From the NCBI RefSeq assembly GCF_007989605.1, contig NZ_BJUL01000007.1, forward strand, positions 186,001 to 250,000: a stretch of DNA of 64,000 nucleotides. Direction: 5' to 3'. The position numbers were made by a program, and so were the translations under genes. This DNA comes from Vreelandella venusta (GTDB taxonomy: Bacteria; Pseudomonadota; Gammaproteobacteria; Pseudomonadales; Halomonadaceae). The notes under the pieces are model-generated. The model was given only the letters and a program-made list of their open reading frames with translations. It was not told where the DNA came from and searched no databases. Of the stretch, positions 42,197-52,003 are shown in pieces. The stretch's first letter is position 1, and each line of letters starts with the position of its first letter.

Positions 42197-43242
42197 AGGG
42201 CACTATTATCGTGAATACCCGCATCGGCAAAGGTGGCCATTTCACTAAGCATCGCGGCGGCAGCCTGCAATAAAGGAAACGCCAACGCCGCGCCACTGCC
42301 TTCTCCCAGGCGCATTCCCAAGGCTAGCAGCGGCGACGCATCAAGTGCTTCAAGAGCCGTGGCATGGCCAGGCTCTTCAGAGCGATGCCCAAAAATCAAA
42401 TAACCACGTACCGCCGGACATAAACGGCAGGCCGTCAGAGCGGCTACCGTAGCAATAAAGCCATCCACAATGGCAGGCAGTCGGTTGGCCGCCGTGGCCA
42501 AATAAGCACCTGTCATGGCAGCGATCTCTAACCCGCCGAGCTTGGTTAGCACCTCCATGGGGTCTTCGGCATTGGCTTGGCGTGCCTTTAGCGCCCGCTC
42601 GATCACCGCTACTTTATGGGCCTGCTGGGCGCTGTTAATACCGGTGCCAGCGCCCACCAGCTGGGCCACTGGCTTACCGGTTAGCGCCGCCAGCATGGCG
42701 CTGCTTGCCGTGGTATTAGCAATGCCCATTTCACCCGCAATAATGCATTTCGCCCCCGCTTGAACAGCGCGTTCAACGGCTTCGCAGCCTACCTGTAGCG
42801 CAGCCTGCGCTTGGTCATGGCTCATGGCATCTTCAAGCACCATATTGGCGGTGCCCGCGCGCACTTTGGCATCAATCACGCCAGGCATTGCCAGCGGTGC
42901 CGTAACGCCAACATCCACAACCTCAACCTGGGCACCAATTTGTCTGGCAAAGACGTTGATCGCCGCCCCGCCATGGGCAAAGTTAGCCACCATTTGCGCC
43001 GTCACTTCTTGTGGAAAGGCCGATACGCCCTCTTCAGCAACCCCGTGATCAGCAGCAAAAACAATGATCGCCGGTGGCGTGATGCTGGGCTGACATTCAC
43101 CAGTGATCTCACTAAGCGTAACGGCCAATGCCTCTAACTGGCCGAGGCTGCCCGGCGGCTTGGTGAGCGTATCAATATAGCGAAGCGTCAATTCGCCAGT
43201 GTGGCTATCAAGTGGCGTGACTTGGTTAACGATGGAATGCAT
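42193..43242 (-). CDS. cobT: Nicotinate-nucleotide-dimethylbenzimidazole phosphoribosyltransferase
   Basis: A 349-residue enzyme activating the lower-ligand base to alpha-ribazole phosphate. LTKPPGSLGQLEALAVTLSEI at the N-terminus, IVFAADHGVAEEGVSAFPQEVTAQMVANF, GEMGIANTTASSAMLAALTG, VGAGTGI and the C-terminal LRLGEGSGAALAFPLLQAA-like segment (with the catalytic-type Glu) define CobT. First gene of the minus-strand operon cobT-cbiZ-cbiB-decarboxylase-cobU-cobS-phosphatase-CobU-like. No BluB for dimethylbenzimidazole synthesis is in the window. Confidence 0.95.
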   Translation of the reverse strand: MHSIVNQVTPLDSHTGELTLRYIDTLTKPPGSLGQLEALAVTLSEITGECQPSITPPAIIVFAADHGVAEEGVSAFPQEVTAQMVANFAHGGAAINVFARQIGAQVEVVDVGVTAPLAMPGVIDAKVRAGTANMVLEDAMSHDQAQAALQVGCEAVERAVQAGAKCIIAGEMGIANTTASSAMLAALTGKPVAQLVGAGTGINSAQQAHKVAVIERALKARQANAEDPMEVLTKLGGLEIAAMTGAYLATAANRLPAIVDGFIATVAALTACRLCPAVRGYLIFGHRSEEPGHATALEALDASPLLALGMRLGEGSGAALAFPLLQAAAAMLSEMATFADAGIHDNSAL

Positions 43243-43423
43243 AACAGCTCCAGGGCAGCAATCAAATTCATTTTGCGCAAGATGGTAGCAAAAGCGCGGC
43301 TGCTATACTTGCGCTTTAAGTTGCTTCAACAGCCAATTAATCCCATCCGGGGAGGAATTGTCCTGTCACCAGTAACGTTCATTAAAACATCATCATTTAC
43401 GACGATAGTCGCTACCAATAATG

Positions 43424-43438
43424 GGTAATAAAACTACA
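43424..43438 (-). promoter_or_regulatory. HexR-like operator upstream of edd (distal)
   Basis: Minus strand reads TGTAGTTTTATTACC, one base short of the palindrome TGTAGTNNNNTTACA that I recall for HexR in gammaproteobacteria. It lies 61 bp from a second copy at 43485. HexR is a KDPG-responsive repressor; its gene is not in the window. Confidence 0.55.
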
Positions 43439-43484
43439 AATATGGTTTTTATTGCCGTAAAGTCTCTTTTATCGACTCAAAATA

Positions 43485-43499
43485 TGTAAAATAACTACA
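43485..43499 (-). promoter_or_regulatory. HexR-like operator upstream of edd (proximal)
   Basis: Minus strand reads TGTAGTTATTTTACA, close to the HexR palindrome, 36 bp before the edd start, where it would block RNA polymerase or early elongation. Confidence 0.6.
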
Positions 43500-43535
43500 A
43501 TCCTGACTCACCGTCTCTATCATGCAGAGGTCTCT

Positions 43536-45425
43536 ATGCCGAGCTCAACACCCGCTACTTTAAATCCTACCGTTGCAGAGGTTACCCAACGCATTCGTGA
43601 GCGCTCTGCTGAGCGGCGCGCGCTCTATGAGCAACGCATGGCGGACCAGCACAAACGTGGTGTGCATCGTGCAGAGCTATCCTGCGGTAACCTAGCCCAC
43701 GGATTTGCCGCCTGCAGCCCCCAAGAGAAAGACTCCCTAAAGCTAATGAACAGCGCCAACTTGGGGATCATTTCTTCTTACAACGATATGCTGTCGGCCC
43801 ACCAGCCGTTTGAAAGCTTCCCGGAAACCATCAAAGCCGCTGCTAGCGCGATGGGGTCAACCGCCCAGTTTGCCGGTGGTGTTCCCGCCATGTGTGATGG
43901 AGTTACCCAGGGGCAACCGGGCATGGAACTGTCGCTGTTTTCCCGCGACGTGATTGCAATGGCTGCAGCGGTTGGGCTTTCACACAACATGTTTGACGCT
44001 GCCCTTTATCTTGGCGTGTGCGACAAGATTATCCCTGGCCTGTTTATCGCAGCGGCACGCTTTGGCCACCTACCCGCGATGTTCGTACCCGCAGGCCCAA
44101 TGCCCAGCGGTCTGCCGAACAAAGAGAAAGCACGCATCCGTCAGCTATATGCAGAAGGCAAAGTAGGCCGCGAAGAGCTGCTACAAGCGGAGTCGGACTC
44201 CTACCACAGCCCTGGCACCTGCACCTTCTACGGCACGGCCAACTCAAACCAGCTGATGATGGAAGTGATGGGGCTTCACCTGCCAGGCACCTCGTTTGTG
44301 AACCCAGGCACGGAAATGCGCGAAGCCCTGACCCGTTACGCAACCGAACAGGCTATTCGCAATACCGAACCTGGCGGCGAGTATCGCCCTTTCTATAAGC
44401 AGATCGACGAACGCGCCATCGTCAACGCAGTGGTAGGTTTGTTGGCGTCTGGCGGCTCAACCAACCATACGATGCATTTGATTGCCATGGCCGCTGCAGC
44501 GGGCATTACGCTGAACTGGGACGACTTCACCGACCTCTCCGCTGTCACACCCAGCCTGATGCAGGTATACCCTAACGGCCAAGCAGACATTAACCACTTT
44601 CAGGCGGCAGGCGGCATGAGCTACCTGTTCCGCGAACTGCTGGGCGCTGGCTTGCTGCACGGCGATATCCCGACGGTGTTCGGCACTGACCTGACGGCCT
44701 ACACACAAGAGCCTTTCCTTGAAAATGGCAAAGTGGTTTGGCGCGAAGGCCCAGCAAGCAGCTTAGATGAAAACGTCTTACGCCCAGTCGCTACCCCCTT
44801 TGCAGCGACTGGCGGCCTAACGGTAATGAAAGGCAACCTGGGACGCGGCGTGATCAAAGTGTCCGCCGTTGCCGACGAACATCGTGTAGTAGAAGCACCA
44901 GTGAAAATCTTCGCCGACCAGAACGAAATGAAGGCTGCGTTTGAGTCCGGCGACTTAGATCGCGATGTCATCGTTGTGGTGCGCTTCCAAGGGCCAAAAG
45001 CCAATGGCATGCCGGAACTTCACAAACTGACGCCGTTTCTGGGCGTACTGCAGGACCGTGGCTTCAAAGTGGCCCTGGTGACCGATGGCCGTATGTCTGG
45101 CGCGTCGGGTAAAGTGCCCGCTGCAATTCATATCAGCCCCGAAGCCCTGGACGGTGGCCCGCTCTCGAAACTGCGCGACGGCGATATTGTGCGCCTGGAC
45201 GCCAACGCAGGTACGCTGGAAGCCAAAGTAGCAGCAGCTACCTGGGCCGATCGTGAGCGCGTAGTGGCGAATTTGGACCACTACCACGTGGGCCTAGGCC
45301 GCGAACTATTTAGCGGCTTCCGCCACCTGGCCATGCGTGGCGAAGAAGGCGCAGGCTCGCTGGGCGGCTTTGAAGCCGATGACCTCGCTCGCCAACAGGG
45401 CCAGATTTTTGAAGAGGATGCCTAA
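43536..45425 (+). CDS. edd: Phosphogluconate dehydratase
   Basis: A 629-residue iron-sulfur dehydratase of the IlvD/Edd family, converting 6-phosphogluconate to KDPG, the first committed Entner-Doudoroff step. Signatures: [43 protein letters not shown], the cysteine-containing [27 protein letters not shown] and [25 protein letters not shown]. The ligand cysteines are present. First gene of edd-glk-AKR-fructokinase; glk starts within its stop codon. HexR-like sites lie upstream. Confidence 0.95.
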   Translation: MPSSTPATLNPTVAEVTQRIRERSAERRALYEQRMADQHKRGVHRAELSCGNLAHGFAACSPQEKDSLKLMNSANLGIISSYNDMLSAHQPFESFPETIKAAASAMGSTAQFAGGVPAMCDGVTQGQPGMELSLFSRDVIAMAAAVGLSHNMFDAALYLGVCDKIIPGLFIAAARFGHLPAMFVPAGPMPSGLPNKEKARIRQLYAEGKVGREELLQAESDSYHSPGTCTFYGTANSNQLMMEVMGLHLPGTSFVNPGTEMREALTRYATEQAIRNTEPGGEYRPFYKQIDERAIVNAVVGLLASGGSTNHTMHLIAMAAAAGITLNWDDFTDLSAVTPSLMQVYPNGQADINHFQAAGGMSYLFRELLGAGLLHGDIPTVFGTDLTAYTQEPFLENGKVVWREGPASSLDENVLRPVATPFAATGGLTVMKGNLGRGVIKVSAVADEHRVVEAPVKIFADQNEMKAAFESGDLDRDVIVVVRFQGPKANGMPELHKLTPFLGVLQDRGFKVALVTDGRMSGASGKVPAAIHISPEALDGGPLSKLRDGDIVRLDANAGTLEAKVAAATWADRERVVANLDHYHVGLGRELFSGFRHLAMRGEEGAGSLGGFEADDLARQQGQIFEEDA

Positions 45426-46390
45426 TGCGACCGGCCTTAATTGGTGATATTGGCGGAACCAATGCCCGCCTGGCGCTCGTCACGCCAAATGAGGTAACGC
45501 CCCACGATATTATTAATCTTCCCTGCGCTGACTACCCAGGGGTTATCGATGCGATTCAGGACTACCTGGAACGCGTGGGCGCCACGGGGGAAAATGCACC
45601 GCTGGAAGCCTGCTTAGCGTTTGCCTGCCCGGTGCACACCGAGCGGGTCAAGATGACCAATAATCACTGGGATTTTATGAAAAGCGATGTTCAGCAGACG
45701 CTGAACCTATCGCTGTTCAAAGTGATTAATGACTTTACCGCACAGGCGCTGGGCGTTCCCCATGTGGACAGCGACAACCTAGTGGAAGTGCAAGCAGGCG
45801 TGGCTCAGCCTCACTCTACCCGCTTGGTAATTGGCCCCGGTACAGGCTTAGGCGTTGCTGGCGTTTTTCCCGGCCAACACGCCTGGATACCACTTCCCAC
45901 CGAGGGCGGCCACGTCACGTTCTCTCCTACTGACAGCACCGAGCGGGCGCTATTGGATATCTTTTTACAACGCTACCAACGGGTCAGCGTAGAACGTATT
46001 TTAAGCGGCCAAGGCTTACTGGAGCTGTACCAGGCTCATTGTGCTCTGAACGAGCAAGCACCTAGCTGCACGACGCCAGCCGAGGTTACCCAAGCCGCAA
46101 ACCAGGGTGACCCTATCGCCACCGCCACCCTGCTACGCTTTTTAAAAATCCTCGGCGATGTATGTGGCGACGCAACCTTATCGATGGGGGCTAGAGGCGG
46201 CGTTTATCTATGCGGCGGGATTTTACCGCGCCTACTGGAGTGGCTACCCAAATCCGAACTGCGTGATAGCTTTGTGAACAAAGGCCGGATGGGCGCTTAT
46301 AACGCCGACATTCCCGTGTGTGTTGTGACTCACCCATGGACAGGACTGCTCGGCGCCGCCGAAGCACTACATAACGAAGAAGTCTTTTAA
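45425..46390 (+). CDS. glk: Glucokinase
   Basis: A 321-residue bacterial-type glucokinase phosphorylating glucose with ATP. Phosphate-binding motif IGDIGGTNARLALV at the N-terminus, ACPVHTERVKMTNNHWDF, VINDFTAQALGVP (catalytic Asp), IGPGTGLGVAGV and PTEGGHVTFSP. Length fits. TAATG overlap with edd implies coupling; supplies glucose 6-phosphate for Zwf. Confidence 0.94.
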   Translation: MRPALIGDIGGTNARLALVTPNEVTPHDIINLPCADYPGVIDAIQDYLERVGATGENAPLEACLAFACPVHTERVKMTNNHWDFMKSDVQQTLNLSLFKVINDFTAQALGVPHVDSDNLVEVQAGVAQPHSTRLVIGPGTGLGVAGVFPGQHAWIPLPTEGGHVTFSPTDSTERALLDIFLQRYQRVSVERILSGQGLLELYQAHCALNEQAPSCTTPAEVTQAANQGDPIATATLLRFLKILGDVCGDATLSMGARGGVYLCGGILPRLLEWLPKSELRDSFVNKGRMGAYNADIPVCVVTHPWTGLLGAAEALHNEEVF

Positions 46391-46406
46391 CTTATTAGGA
46401 ACGCCC

Positions 46407-47276
46407 ATGCCTGCTCACACCTTCGATGTGCCTTTTGTTCTCGGCATGATGCGCCTGCATGAAGCACCAGAGATGCATCAGGCGAGCTATCTCGCCGACT
46501 GGATCGAAGCCCGTATCGAGCAGGGGTTGCACTGGTTCGACCATGCCGACATTTACGGGAACGGTGCGTGCGAGACGCTGTTTGGTCACGCGCTAAACAC
46601 GCGCCCCGGACTGTCAAAACGGCTTAAGGTGGTGACCAAAGCGAGCATCGCCAACGATAACCCAGCCCTCGGCTCTGGCAAGATAAAGCACTATAACGCC
46701 AGCCCGGGCTATCTATGCCGCGCCATTGACAATGCACTTAACCGCCTTGGCGTCGAACGACTAGATCACTTTTTAATTCATCGCCCTGACTTATTAATGA
46801 ACGCAGAAGCAACTGGCCGCGCCCTTGATGACGCTATCGATGCAGGCAAAATTGGCGCTGCGGGCATTTCTAACCATTTGCCAAGTCAGTGGCGTAGGCT
46901 GCAAAACGCCATGCACCACCCTTTACGTGCCAACCAAATCGAGCTTTCCATTAGCCATAACGCTCCCCTGTTTGATGGCAGCTTTGATGATCTATGTGCC
47001 GACGGCCATGCGCCGATGGCCTGGTCACCACTAGCGGGCGGTACACTCATGCAAGGCGACGTCGGTAACGTTCTTAACCGCATCGCCCGAGAGCAAAACG
47101 GCACCCCTAACGCGTTAGCGCTGGCTTGGCTGCGGTCACTGCCTAGTCGGCCGATTGCCGTTGTGGGCAGCGTGAAGCCTGAGCGTATTACTGACATGCT
47201 CGACGGGCCTGAGACGCTCTCAAGAGAGACATGGTACGAGCTGTTAGAGGCCGCGCGAGGCCACTGCGTCGCGTAA
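46407..47276 (+). CDS. Aldo/keto reductase (YdhF-like)
   Basis: A 289-residue NADPH-dependent oxidoreductase with a TIM barrel. The tetrad is visible: Asp and Tyr in WFDHADIYGNG (about 47-56), Lys in KVVTKASI, His in LDHFLIHRPDLL. Cofactor end: VVGSVKPERI. It resembles YdhF-type reductases. Sits 16 bp after glk in the sugar operon; a role in reducing a sugar aldehyde is an inference, substrate unknown. Confidence 0.85.
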   Translation: MPAHTFDVPFVLGMMRLHEAPEMHQASYLADWIEARIEQGLHWFDHADIYGNGACETLFGHALNTRPGLSKRLKVVTKASIANDNPALGSGKIKHYNASPGYLCRAIDNALNRLGVERLDHFLIHRPDLLMNAEATGRALDDAIDAGKIGAAGISNHLPSQWRRLQNAMHHPLRANQIELSISHNAPLFDGSFDDLCADGHAPMAWSPLAGGTLMQGDVGNVLNRIAREQNGTPNALALAWLRSLPSRPIAVVGSVKPERITDMLDGPETLSRETWYELLEAARGHCVA

Positions 47277-47316
47277 TCCCATCATCAATTAATAATATAA
47301 TGACAAGGAATGACTT

Positions 47317-48276
47317 ATGACGCCGGTGATTGCTTTCGGTGAAGCCTTGGTTGATATGTTGTCCAGCCGCTTAGGCGATGACACTGGCCAAGAAACCTTC
47401 ACGCCTTACGCGGGCGGCGCGCCTGCTAACGTCGCGGTTGCCTGTGCCCGACTTAACGTACCCAGCCAGTTTTTAGGTATGGTGGGCGACGATACGTTTG
47501 GCCACTTCCTGATTCGTGAGCTGAAAAGCCATGGTGTGGATACTCAGGGTGTGGTGTTGACCAAAGAAGCACGCACCGCGCTGGCGTTTGTTTCCCGGGA
47601 TAGCAGCGGCGAGCGCACGTTTGATTTTTATCGCCCACCGGCGGCCGACCTGCTTTATCGCTTAGAGCACCTGCCCCACGGCGTGTTTGAACAACCGGCG
47701 ATTGCTCACTTATGCAGCAACAGTTTGACTGACCCTGAGATTGCCGATACCACTTTAGCGATTGCCGCTATGGCAAAGCGCGCAGGCTGTTTAGTCAGCG
47801 TGGATGCCAACCTCCGCCACAATCTGTGGAGCGAAGGATCAGCCGACCTCTGGCTGGTAACCGAGCTATTGGATAGCGCCGAGCTCGTTAAAGTCTCATT
47901 AGATGAGCTTGACTATCTGCGTGGCGAAAATTCTCAGGAAGCGTGGCTATCCCAGCGCCTAGCCGCCGGGGTAAAAGTAGTTTTAATCACCGACGGCCCT
48001 AACAAGGTAATGCTGAAAGGTGTTGGCCTTGACCACACCATCACACCACCCCAGGTGACCGCTGTTGATACTACCGCTGGTGGTGATGCATTTATTGGCG
48101 GCCTGCTGGCTGAACTTTCACAGCACGGAATTGATGAGAACTGGTACCAGGATAGTGCCTTTCTAACCCGCGCGGTGGATATTGCCTGCCGCTGTGGTGC
48201 TCACGCAGTGACCCGCCCAGGCGCCTACGCCGCACTGCCGCTCCATAGTGATATTGAAGCGCTAAGAAATAGGTAA
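47317..48276 (+). CDS. PfkB-family sugar kinase, probable fructokinase
   Basis: A 319-residue ribokinase-fold kinase. N-terminal motif TPYAGGAPANVAVACARL (PfkB signature 1), SQFLGMVGDDTFGHFL, and the C-terminal anion-hole/catalytic motif VDTTAGGDAFIGGLLAEL (about 245-262, catalytic Asp). The sequence style is that of fructokinases (ScrK-like). Last gene of the edd-glk operon, preceded by AAGGAATG-type ribosome site. KDG kinase is the alternative. Confidence 0.86.
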   Translation: MTPVIAFGEALVDMLSSRLGDDTGQETFTPYAGGAPANVAVACARLNVPSQFLGMVGDDTFGHFLIRELKSHGVDTQGVVLTKEARTALAFVSRDSSGERTFDFYRPPAADLLYRLEHLPHGVFEQPAIAHLCSNSLTDPEIADTTLAIAAMAKRAGCLVSVDANLRHNLWSEGSADLWLVTELLDSAELVKVSLDELDYLRGENSQEAWLSQRLAAGVKVVLITDGPNKVMLKGVGLDHTITPPQVTAVDTTAGGDAFIGGLLAELSQHGIDENWYQDSAFLTRAVDIACRCGAHAVTRPGAYAALPLHSDIEALRNR

Positions 48277-48457
48277 TATGGGTAACAAAAAGGCGTGCAA
48301 CGGATAACGCGTATAAAACGTGCTGTGGCAGGCGTGTTCGTTAAATAGACTCGTAGCGCTATTATGATCAACCATCGCATTACCTATTCAGACGCTCTCT
48401 CAATGGCGCTGAGTAGCTATTGAGTTAGCCGGGCAGATCCCTGCTATGCGAGGTTCT

Positions 48458-49342
48458 TCAAGCACTATCGACAGTGAGCCTGCCAGGCTCCGCCTCCCAC
48501 TGACCGTGCATATACTTCAGGGGCGTCATCCCTGTGTGCTGACGGAAGAAATGAATAAAGGCGCTGTCCGAAGAGAACCCCAACAGATAGGCCGCATCGT
48601 TAACCTGACGTTGCATTGATAACAGTTCAATAGCGGCAAGCAGACGCCATTGCTGGCGCCAGGCCTGGTAGCTCATCCCGGTTTCACGGCAAAAAATCCG
48701 GCTGACCGTCTTAGCACTAGCACCAAACTCTCCTGCAAGCGAAATTAGAGTCGGCGGCAACTCCCCCTCAGGGCTCCAGCGTTCAACCAGCGCCTTCAAA
48801 CGCGGGTGTAACGGTAGCGTCAGTTGCAGTGACTCACGCTCAGCCTGCTGCATCTCTTCTATAAACAACGCCAGCGTGTTGTGCGTATTAACATCCGTTA
48901 TATCCCAAGGCCACCAGGCCATACGTTCGATCAGTGCGCGCAAAAGCTCATTCACTACGACCACTTTCACCTCCTGGCCAAGTAACTGAGACACTTCGAG
49001 GCTGAAGTAGACGGAGCGATATGCCACCACATTGGTCATCATCACCTGATGCTGAACCCCAGTGGGAATCCACGCCGCTCGAGTTGGCGGCAGCACGCAT
49101 CGCTGACCATCAAGCACAATGCGCATACACCCACGGGGGGCATACAGCAGTTGTCCTTTGGCGTGACTGTGCATACCTGAATCATGGCGACCGACCTCGG
49201 CGGCAATTCCCACCACATTGCCGGCCACCAAGTCCGGGTTAAAAGACTGCTGCTGGTTGATCAGTGCCACTGTCTTATTTTCGACATATTTGGTTTGAAT
49301 AACGTTATTTGAACAACATAAGACTAAGTAAGCTAGCGCCAC
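48458..49342 (-). CDS. AraC-family regulator with cupin sensor
   Basis: A 294-residue regulator by the longest reading, which starts at GTG; no good ribosome site supports it and a later GTG at 49270 is possible. The cupin domain has GMHSHAKGQLLYAPRGCMRIVLDGQ and PPTRAAWIPTGVQHQVMM. C-terminal double helix-turn-helix: LISLAGEFGASAKTVSRIFCRETGMSYQAWRQQ and DAAYLLGFSSDSAFIHFFRQHTGMTPLKYM. Divergent from an MFS exporter, which it probably regulates. Confidence 0.85.
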   Translation of the reverse strand: MALAYLVLCCSNNVIQTKYVENKTVALINQQQSFNPDLVAGNVVGIAAEVGRHDSGMHSHAKGQLLYAPRGCMRIVLDGQRCVLPPTRAAWIPTGVQHQVMMTNVVAYRSVYFSLEVSQLLGQEVKVVVVNELLRALIERMAWWPWDITDVNTHNTLALFIEEMQQAERESLQLTLPLHPRLKALVERWSPEGELPPTLISLAGEFGASAKTVSRIFCRETGMSYQAWRQQWRLLAAIELLSMQRQVNDAAYLLGFSSDSAFIHFFRQHTGMTPLKYMHGQWEAEPGRLTVDSA

Positions 49343-49368
49343 GTTTCAAGAGACATGGAATCGTTACA

Positions 49369-50490
49369 ATGAACCCGCTACTTTTTTTGATCCTGGCACT
49401 GATGATGTTCCCCCAGGTGGTCGAGACTATCTACAGCCCTGCACTACCGTCGATGGCGAGCTTTTTCGGCGTATCAGCCTCCACTGCGGGACTGACCCTC
49501 TCCTGCTATTTTTTAGTGTTCGCCTTCGGCGTAGTGTTCTGGGGCATGATGGCAGACAAGCTAGGTCGTCGTTCGGCAATGCTGCTTGGGCTGGGCTGCT
49601 ACGCACTCGGTTCGGGCATTGCTATCTACGCTCGCGATTTTCATTGGCTACTGCTAGCCCGAGCGCTCAGCGCCTTTGGCGCGGCGACCGGCTCGGTGGT
49701 CTGCCAGACAATCTTGCGTGACCGTTGGCAGGGAGCGAAACTGGCACAGATTTTCTCTTACATGGGAATGGGTATCGCCCTTAGTCCAGTGGTCGGTCTG
49801 TTTGCTGGCGGGCAGTTGGTCAGCGTTGGTGGTCATCAGGCAGTGTTCAGCGCACTGCTTGTGCTGGCACTCCTGTTGCTTGCCATCACCGCCAAAATAC
49901 TGCCAGAAACCCGCCAGGCACAGGTGCCTTTTGACCTAGTCACGCTAGGAAAACAGATGGTGAAAGACGCTGCGCTATGGCGCGATGTCATTCTGGTAGC
50001 CTGCTTTAACGTACTGCTGTTTGGCTATTATCTACAGGGCCCATTCCTATTTGATAGGCTTGGACTGAGCGCGCAGGCGTTCGGGTACAGCGGAGTAGCG
50101 CTGGCAACCGGCAGCATATTTGGCAGCTATGCCAACAAGACGCTACTTAAGAATGGCAGGAGCTCTCATCAACTTATCGCCCGAGCCTGTCAACTAGCGG
50201 TGGTCAGCGCCCTAGGCGTCTACACCCTGCAATCTTCCTTGCTATTCCTGTTACCGATGATGGGTATAGCAGCAGCGTTTGCGGTGGCTATTCCCAATAT
50301 CCTCAGCCGAGCACTTAAAAACTACCAGCAGCAGTTGGGCAGCGCTGGCGCCCTATTCGGCCTCGGCTACTACCTGCTAATAGGAGTAGGGCTTGGAGCC
50401 AGCAGTTGGCTAAATAATATGGGCCAGAGTGCATTACTGTGTGCCATCACGGCACTACTCGCCACGGGTTGGGAAAGGTCGCGCCGATAG
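49369..50490 (+). CDS. MFS exporter, Bcr/CflA type
   Basis: A 373-residue inner-membrane transporter with about 12 helices. N-terminal ALMMFPQVVETIYSPALPSMASFFGVS and the loop motif GMMADKLGRRSAMLLGL (motif A) place it with Bcr/CflA-like drug exporters. The ATG at 49369 is chosen because it begins just before the first membrane helix; the longer in-frame reading overlaps the divergent AraC gene. It interrupts the two halves of the sugar-catabolic region and substrate is unknown. Confidence 0.82.
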   Translation: MNPLLFLILALMMFPQVVETIYSPALPSMASFFGVSASTAGLTLSCYFLVFAFGVVFWGMMADKLGRRSAMLLGLGCYALGSGIAIYARDFHWLLLARALSAFGAATGSVVCQTILRDRWQGAKLAQIFSYMGMGIALSPVVGLFAGGQLVSVGGHQAVFSALLVLALLLLAITAKILPETRQAQVPFDLVTLGKQMVKDAALWRDVILVACFNVLLFGYYLQGPFLFDRLGLSAQAFGYSGVALATGSIFGSYANKTLLKNGRSSHQLIARACQLAVVSALGVYTLQSSLLFLLPMMGIAAAFAVAIPNILSRALKNYQQQLGSAGALFGLGYYLLIGVGLGASSWLNNMGQSALLCAITALLATGWERSRR

Positions 50491-50509
50491 CTCCCTACCT
50501 AGCGCACCA

Positions 50510-50542
50510 CAAAAAAGCCCGAGCATGGCAATATGCTCGGGC
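50510..50542 (-). terminator. Rho-independent terminator after eda
   Basis: Minus strand: GCCCGAGCAT-ATTGCC-ATGCTCGGGC followed by TTTTTT. A perfect 10-bp stem with a U-tract on the minus strand, 76 bp past the eda stop. On the plus strand there is no U-tract, so it serves zwf-pgl-eda. Confidence 0.9.
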
Positions 50543-50617
50543 AAATGACTTACCCACACGACCCGATATCAGTGAGGCAAGTAACGAGAGTGCTCGTGTC
50601 GATTTACATCGTATTCA

Positions 50618-51280
50618 TTAGTGGTGAAAACGCTCAGCGGCCTGACGGGCCAGCTCGCGAATACCGTCCCAATCCTCTGCATCAACCATGGCTTTCGGCG
50701 TTAGCCAAGAACCGCCTACACACATAACATTGGGGAGTGACAGGTAGGTTTCAGCGTTATCGATTGTGATACCGCCGGTTGGGCAAAAACGCGCCTCGGG
50801 AATCGGCGCACCAAAGGCTTTAATGGCTTTGGCACCACCGCTGGACTCAGCCGGGAAAAACTTGAAGCGCCGGTAGCCGTATTGCCAGCCAGTCATCAGC
50901 TCAGAGATCGTTGATACGCCGGGCAACATCGGCACCGGGCTCTCTACGCCATAGCGATACAGCGCTTCAGTGGCGCCGGGTGTCACCACAAAATCCGCAC
51001 CTACCTGTTCAGCTTGGCGGTATTGCGCGGGCGTTAACACGGTTCCCACACCGATGCTGGCTCCCGGCAGCGCTTCTTTCATACGCTTAATTGCCTCTAG
51101 CGCGCAGTCGGAACGCAAGGTAACTTCCAACACGCTTAAACCACCTTCCACCAAGGCACGACCTAGCGGTACCGCATCTTCAAGACGCTCAACGGTAATC
51201 ACCGGAATGACCTCGGCTTTTAAGCAGATGCTGTCAAGCTCGGCAGTGCGCGTTGAGGGTAGCTGTTTATCGATTGTCAT
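50618..51280 (-). CDS. eda: KDPG/KHG aldolase
   Basis: A 220-residue class I aldolase splitting 2-keto-3-deoxy-6-phosphogluconate into pyruvate and glyceraldehyde 3-phosphate. AEVIPVITVERLEDAVPLGRALVEGGLSVLEVTLRS, GASIGVGTVLTPAQ, FVVTPGATEALYRY and the Schiff-base lysine in YRRFKFFPAESSGG (about 138). Start at 51280 avoids a long overlap with pgl and gives the usual length. Last gene of zwf-pgl-eda. Confidence 0.94.
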   Translation of the reverse strand: MTIDKQLPSTRTAELDSICLKAEVIPVITVERLEDAVPLGRALVEGGLSVLEVTLRSDCALEAIKRMKEALPGASIGVGTVLTPAQYRQAEQVGADFVVTPGATEALYRYGVESPVPMLPGVSTISELMTGWQYGYRRFKFFPAESSGGAKAIKAFGAPIPEARFCPTGGITIDNAETYLSLPNVMCVGGSWLTPKAMVDAEDWDGIRELARQAAERFHH

Positions 51281-51336
51281 TAGTGAGTCTCCAAGCAGTT
51301 TTACTGGCAAACGTTTTATTGGCGAACGCCCAGGCG

Positions 51337-52002
51337 TTATGGCGCCCAGTAGATCGCTAACGGGCAAGATAAAAACGCGCGAATAGGCAGCTTACGGACA
51401 TCATCACCGTTCATGGCGCTTGCCAGTACGCTGCGCTTATCATCGCCAGTAATATGTAAAATATGTCGATGCGCCTGATGTAGGCGATCTGCCGAAAAAG
51501 TAATACGCGCCTGCGGCTGACTAGGCGTGCGTACCGCGACAAGCGGCTCATCGGTAGAGAGCGCTAAACCTAGTTCTAGGCTGTCGGGGAACAGCGACGC
51601 CGTATGGCCATCGCCGCCCATTCCCAAGATCACAACGCTGGCGGGCCAAGGCAGAGATGCCGTGCGTTTGGCAACCTCATCAACCCCTTCCTCCGGCGTC
51701 GAGGCATCCGAGGTTAGCGCTACGAAGTTGGCATTCGCAGCCGCTCCTTGAAGCAGGTTTTCGCGCACCAGCTTGGCATTGCTATCGCTACTTTCCTCAT
51801 CCACCCAGCGTTCGTCGGCCAAAGTGATATCAATGCGCTCCCAAGGCAGCGGTTTGGCTGCCAGCGCTTTAAAAAAAGGCACCGGCGTAGAGCCACCCGA
51901 GACGACTAGTAGCGCGCGCTCTTGGTGATTCAAGTCTTCGGCCAATGCCTGGAAGACCGCTTCTGCCAGCTGCTGTGCTAGCGCTTGACGTGCTTCGCTC
52001 AT
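51337..52002 (-). CDS. pgl: 6-phosphogluconolactonase
   Basis: A 221-residue NagB-fold hydrolase acting on 6-phosphogluconolactone. LLVVSGGSTPVPFFKALA, ITLADERWVDEESSDSNAKLVRENLL and ILGMGGDGHTASLFPDS are the conserved stretches. The ATG at 52002 lies one base past the zwf stop; the longer reading overlaps zwf. Middle gene of zwf-pgl-eda. Confidence 0.92.
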   Translation of the reverse strand: MSEARQALAQQLAEAVFQALAEDLNHQERALLVVSGGSTPVPFFKALAAKPLPWERIDITLADERWVDEESSDSNAKLVRENLLQGAAANANFVALTSDASTPEEGVDEVAKRTASLPWPASVVILGMGGDGHTASLFPDSLELGLALSTDEPLVAVRTPSQPQARITFSADRLHQAHRHILHITGDDKRSVLASAMNGDDVRKLPIRAFLSCPLAIYWAP

Positions 52003-52003
52003 A

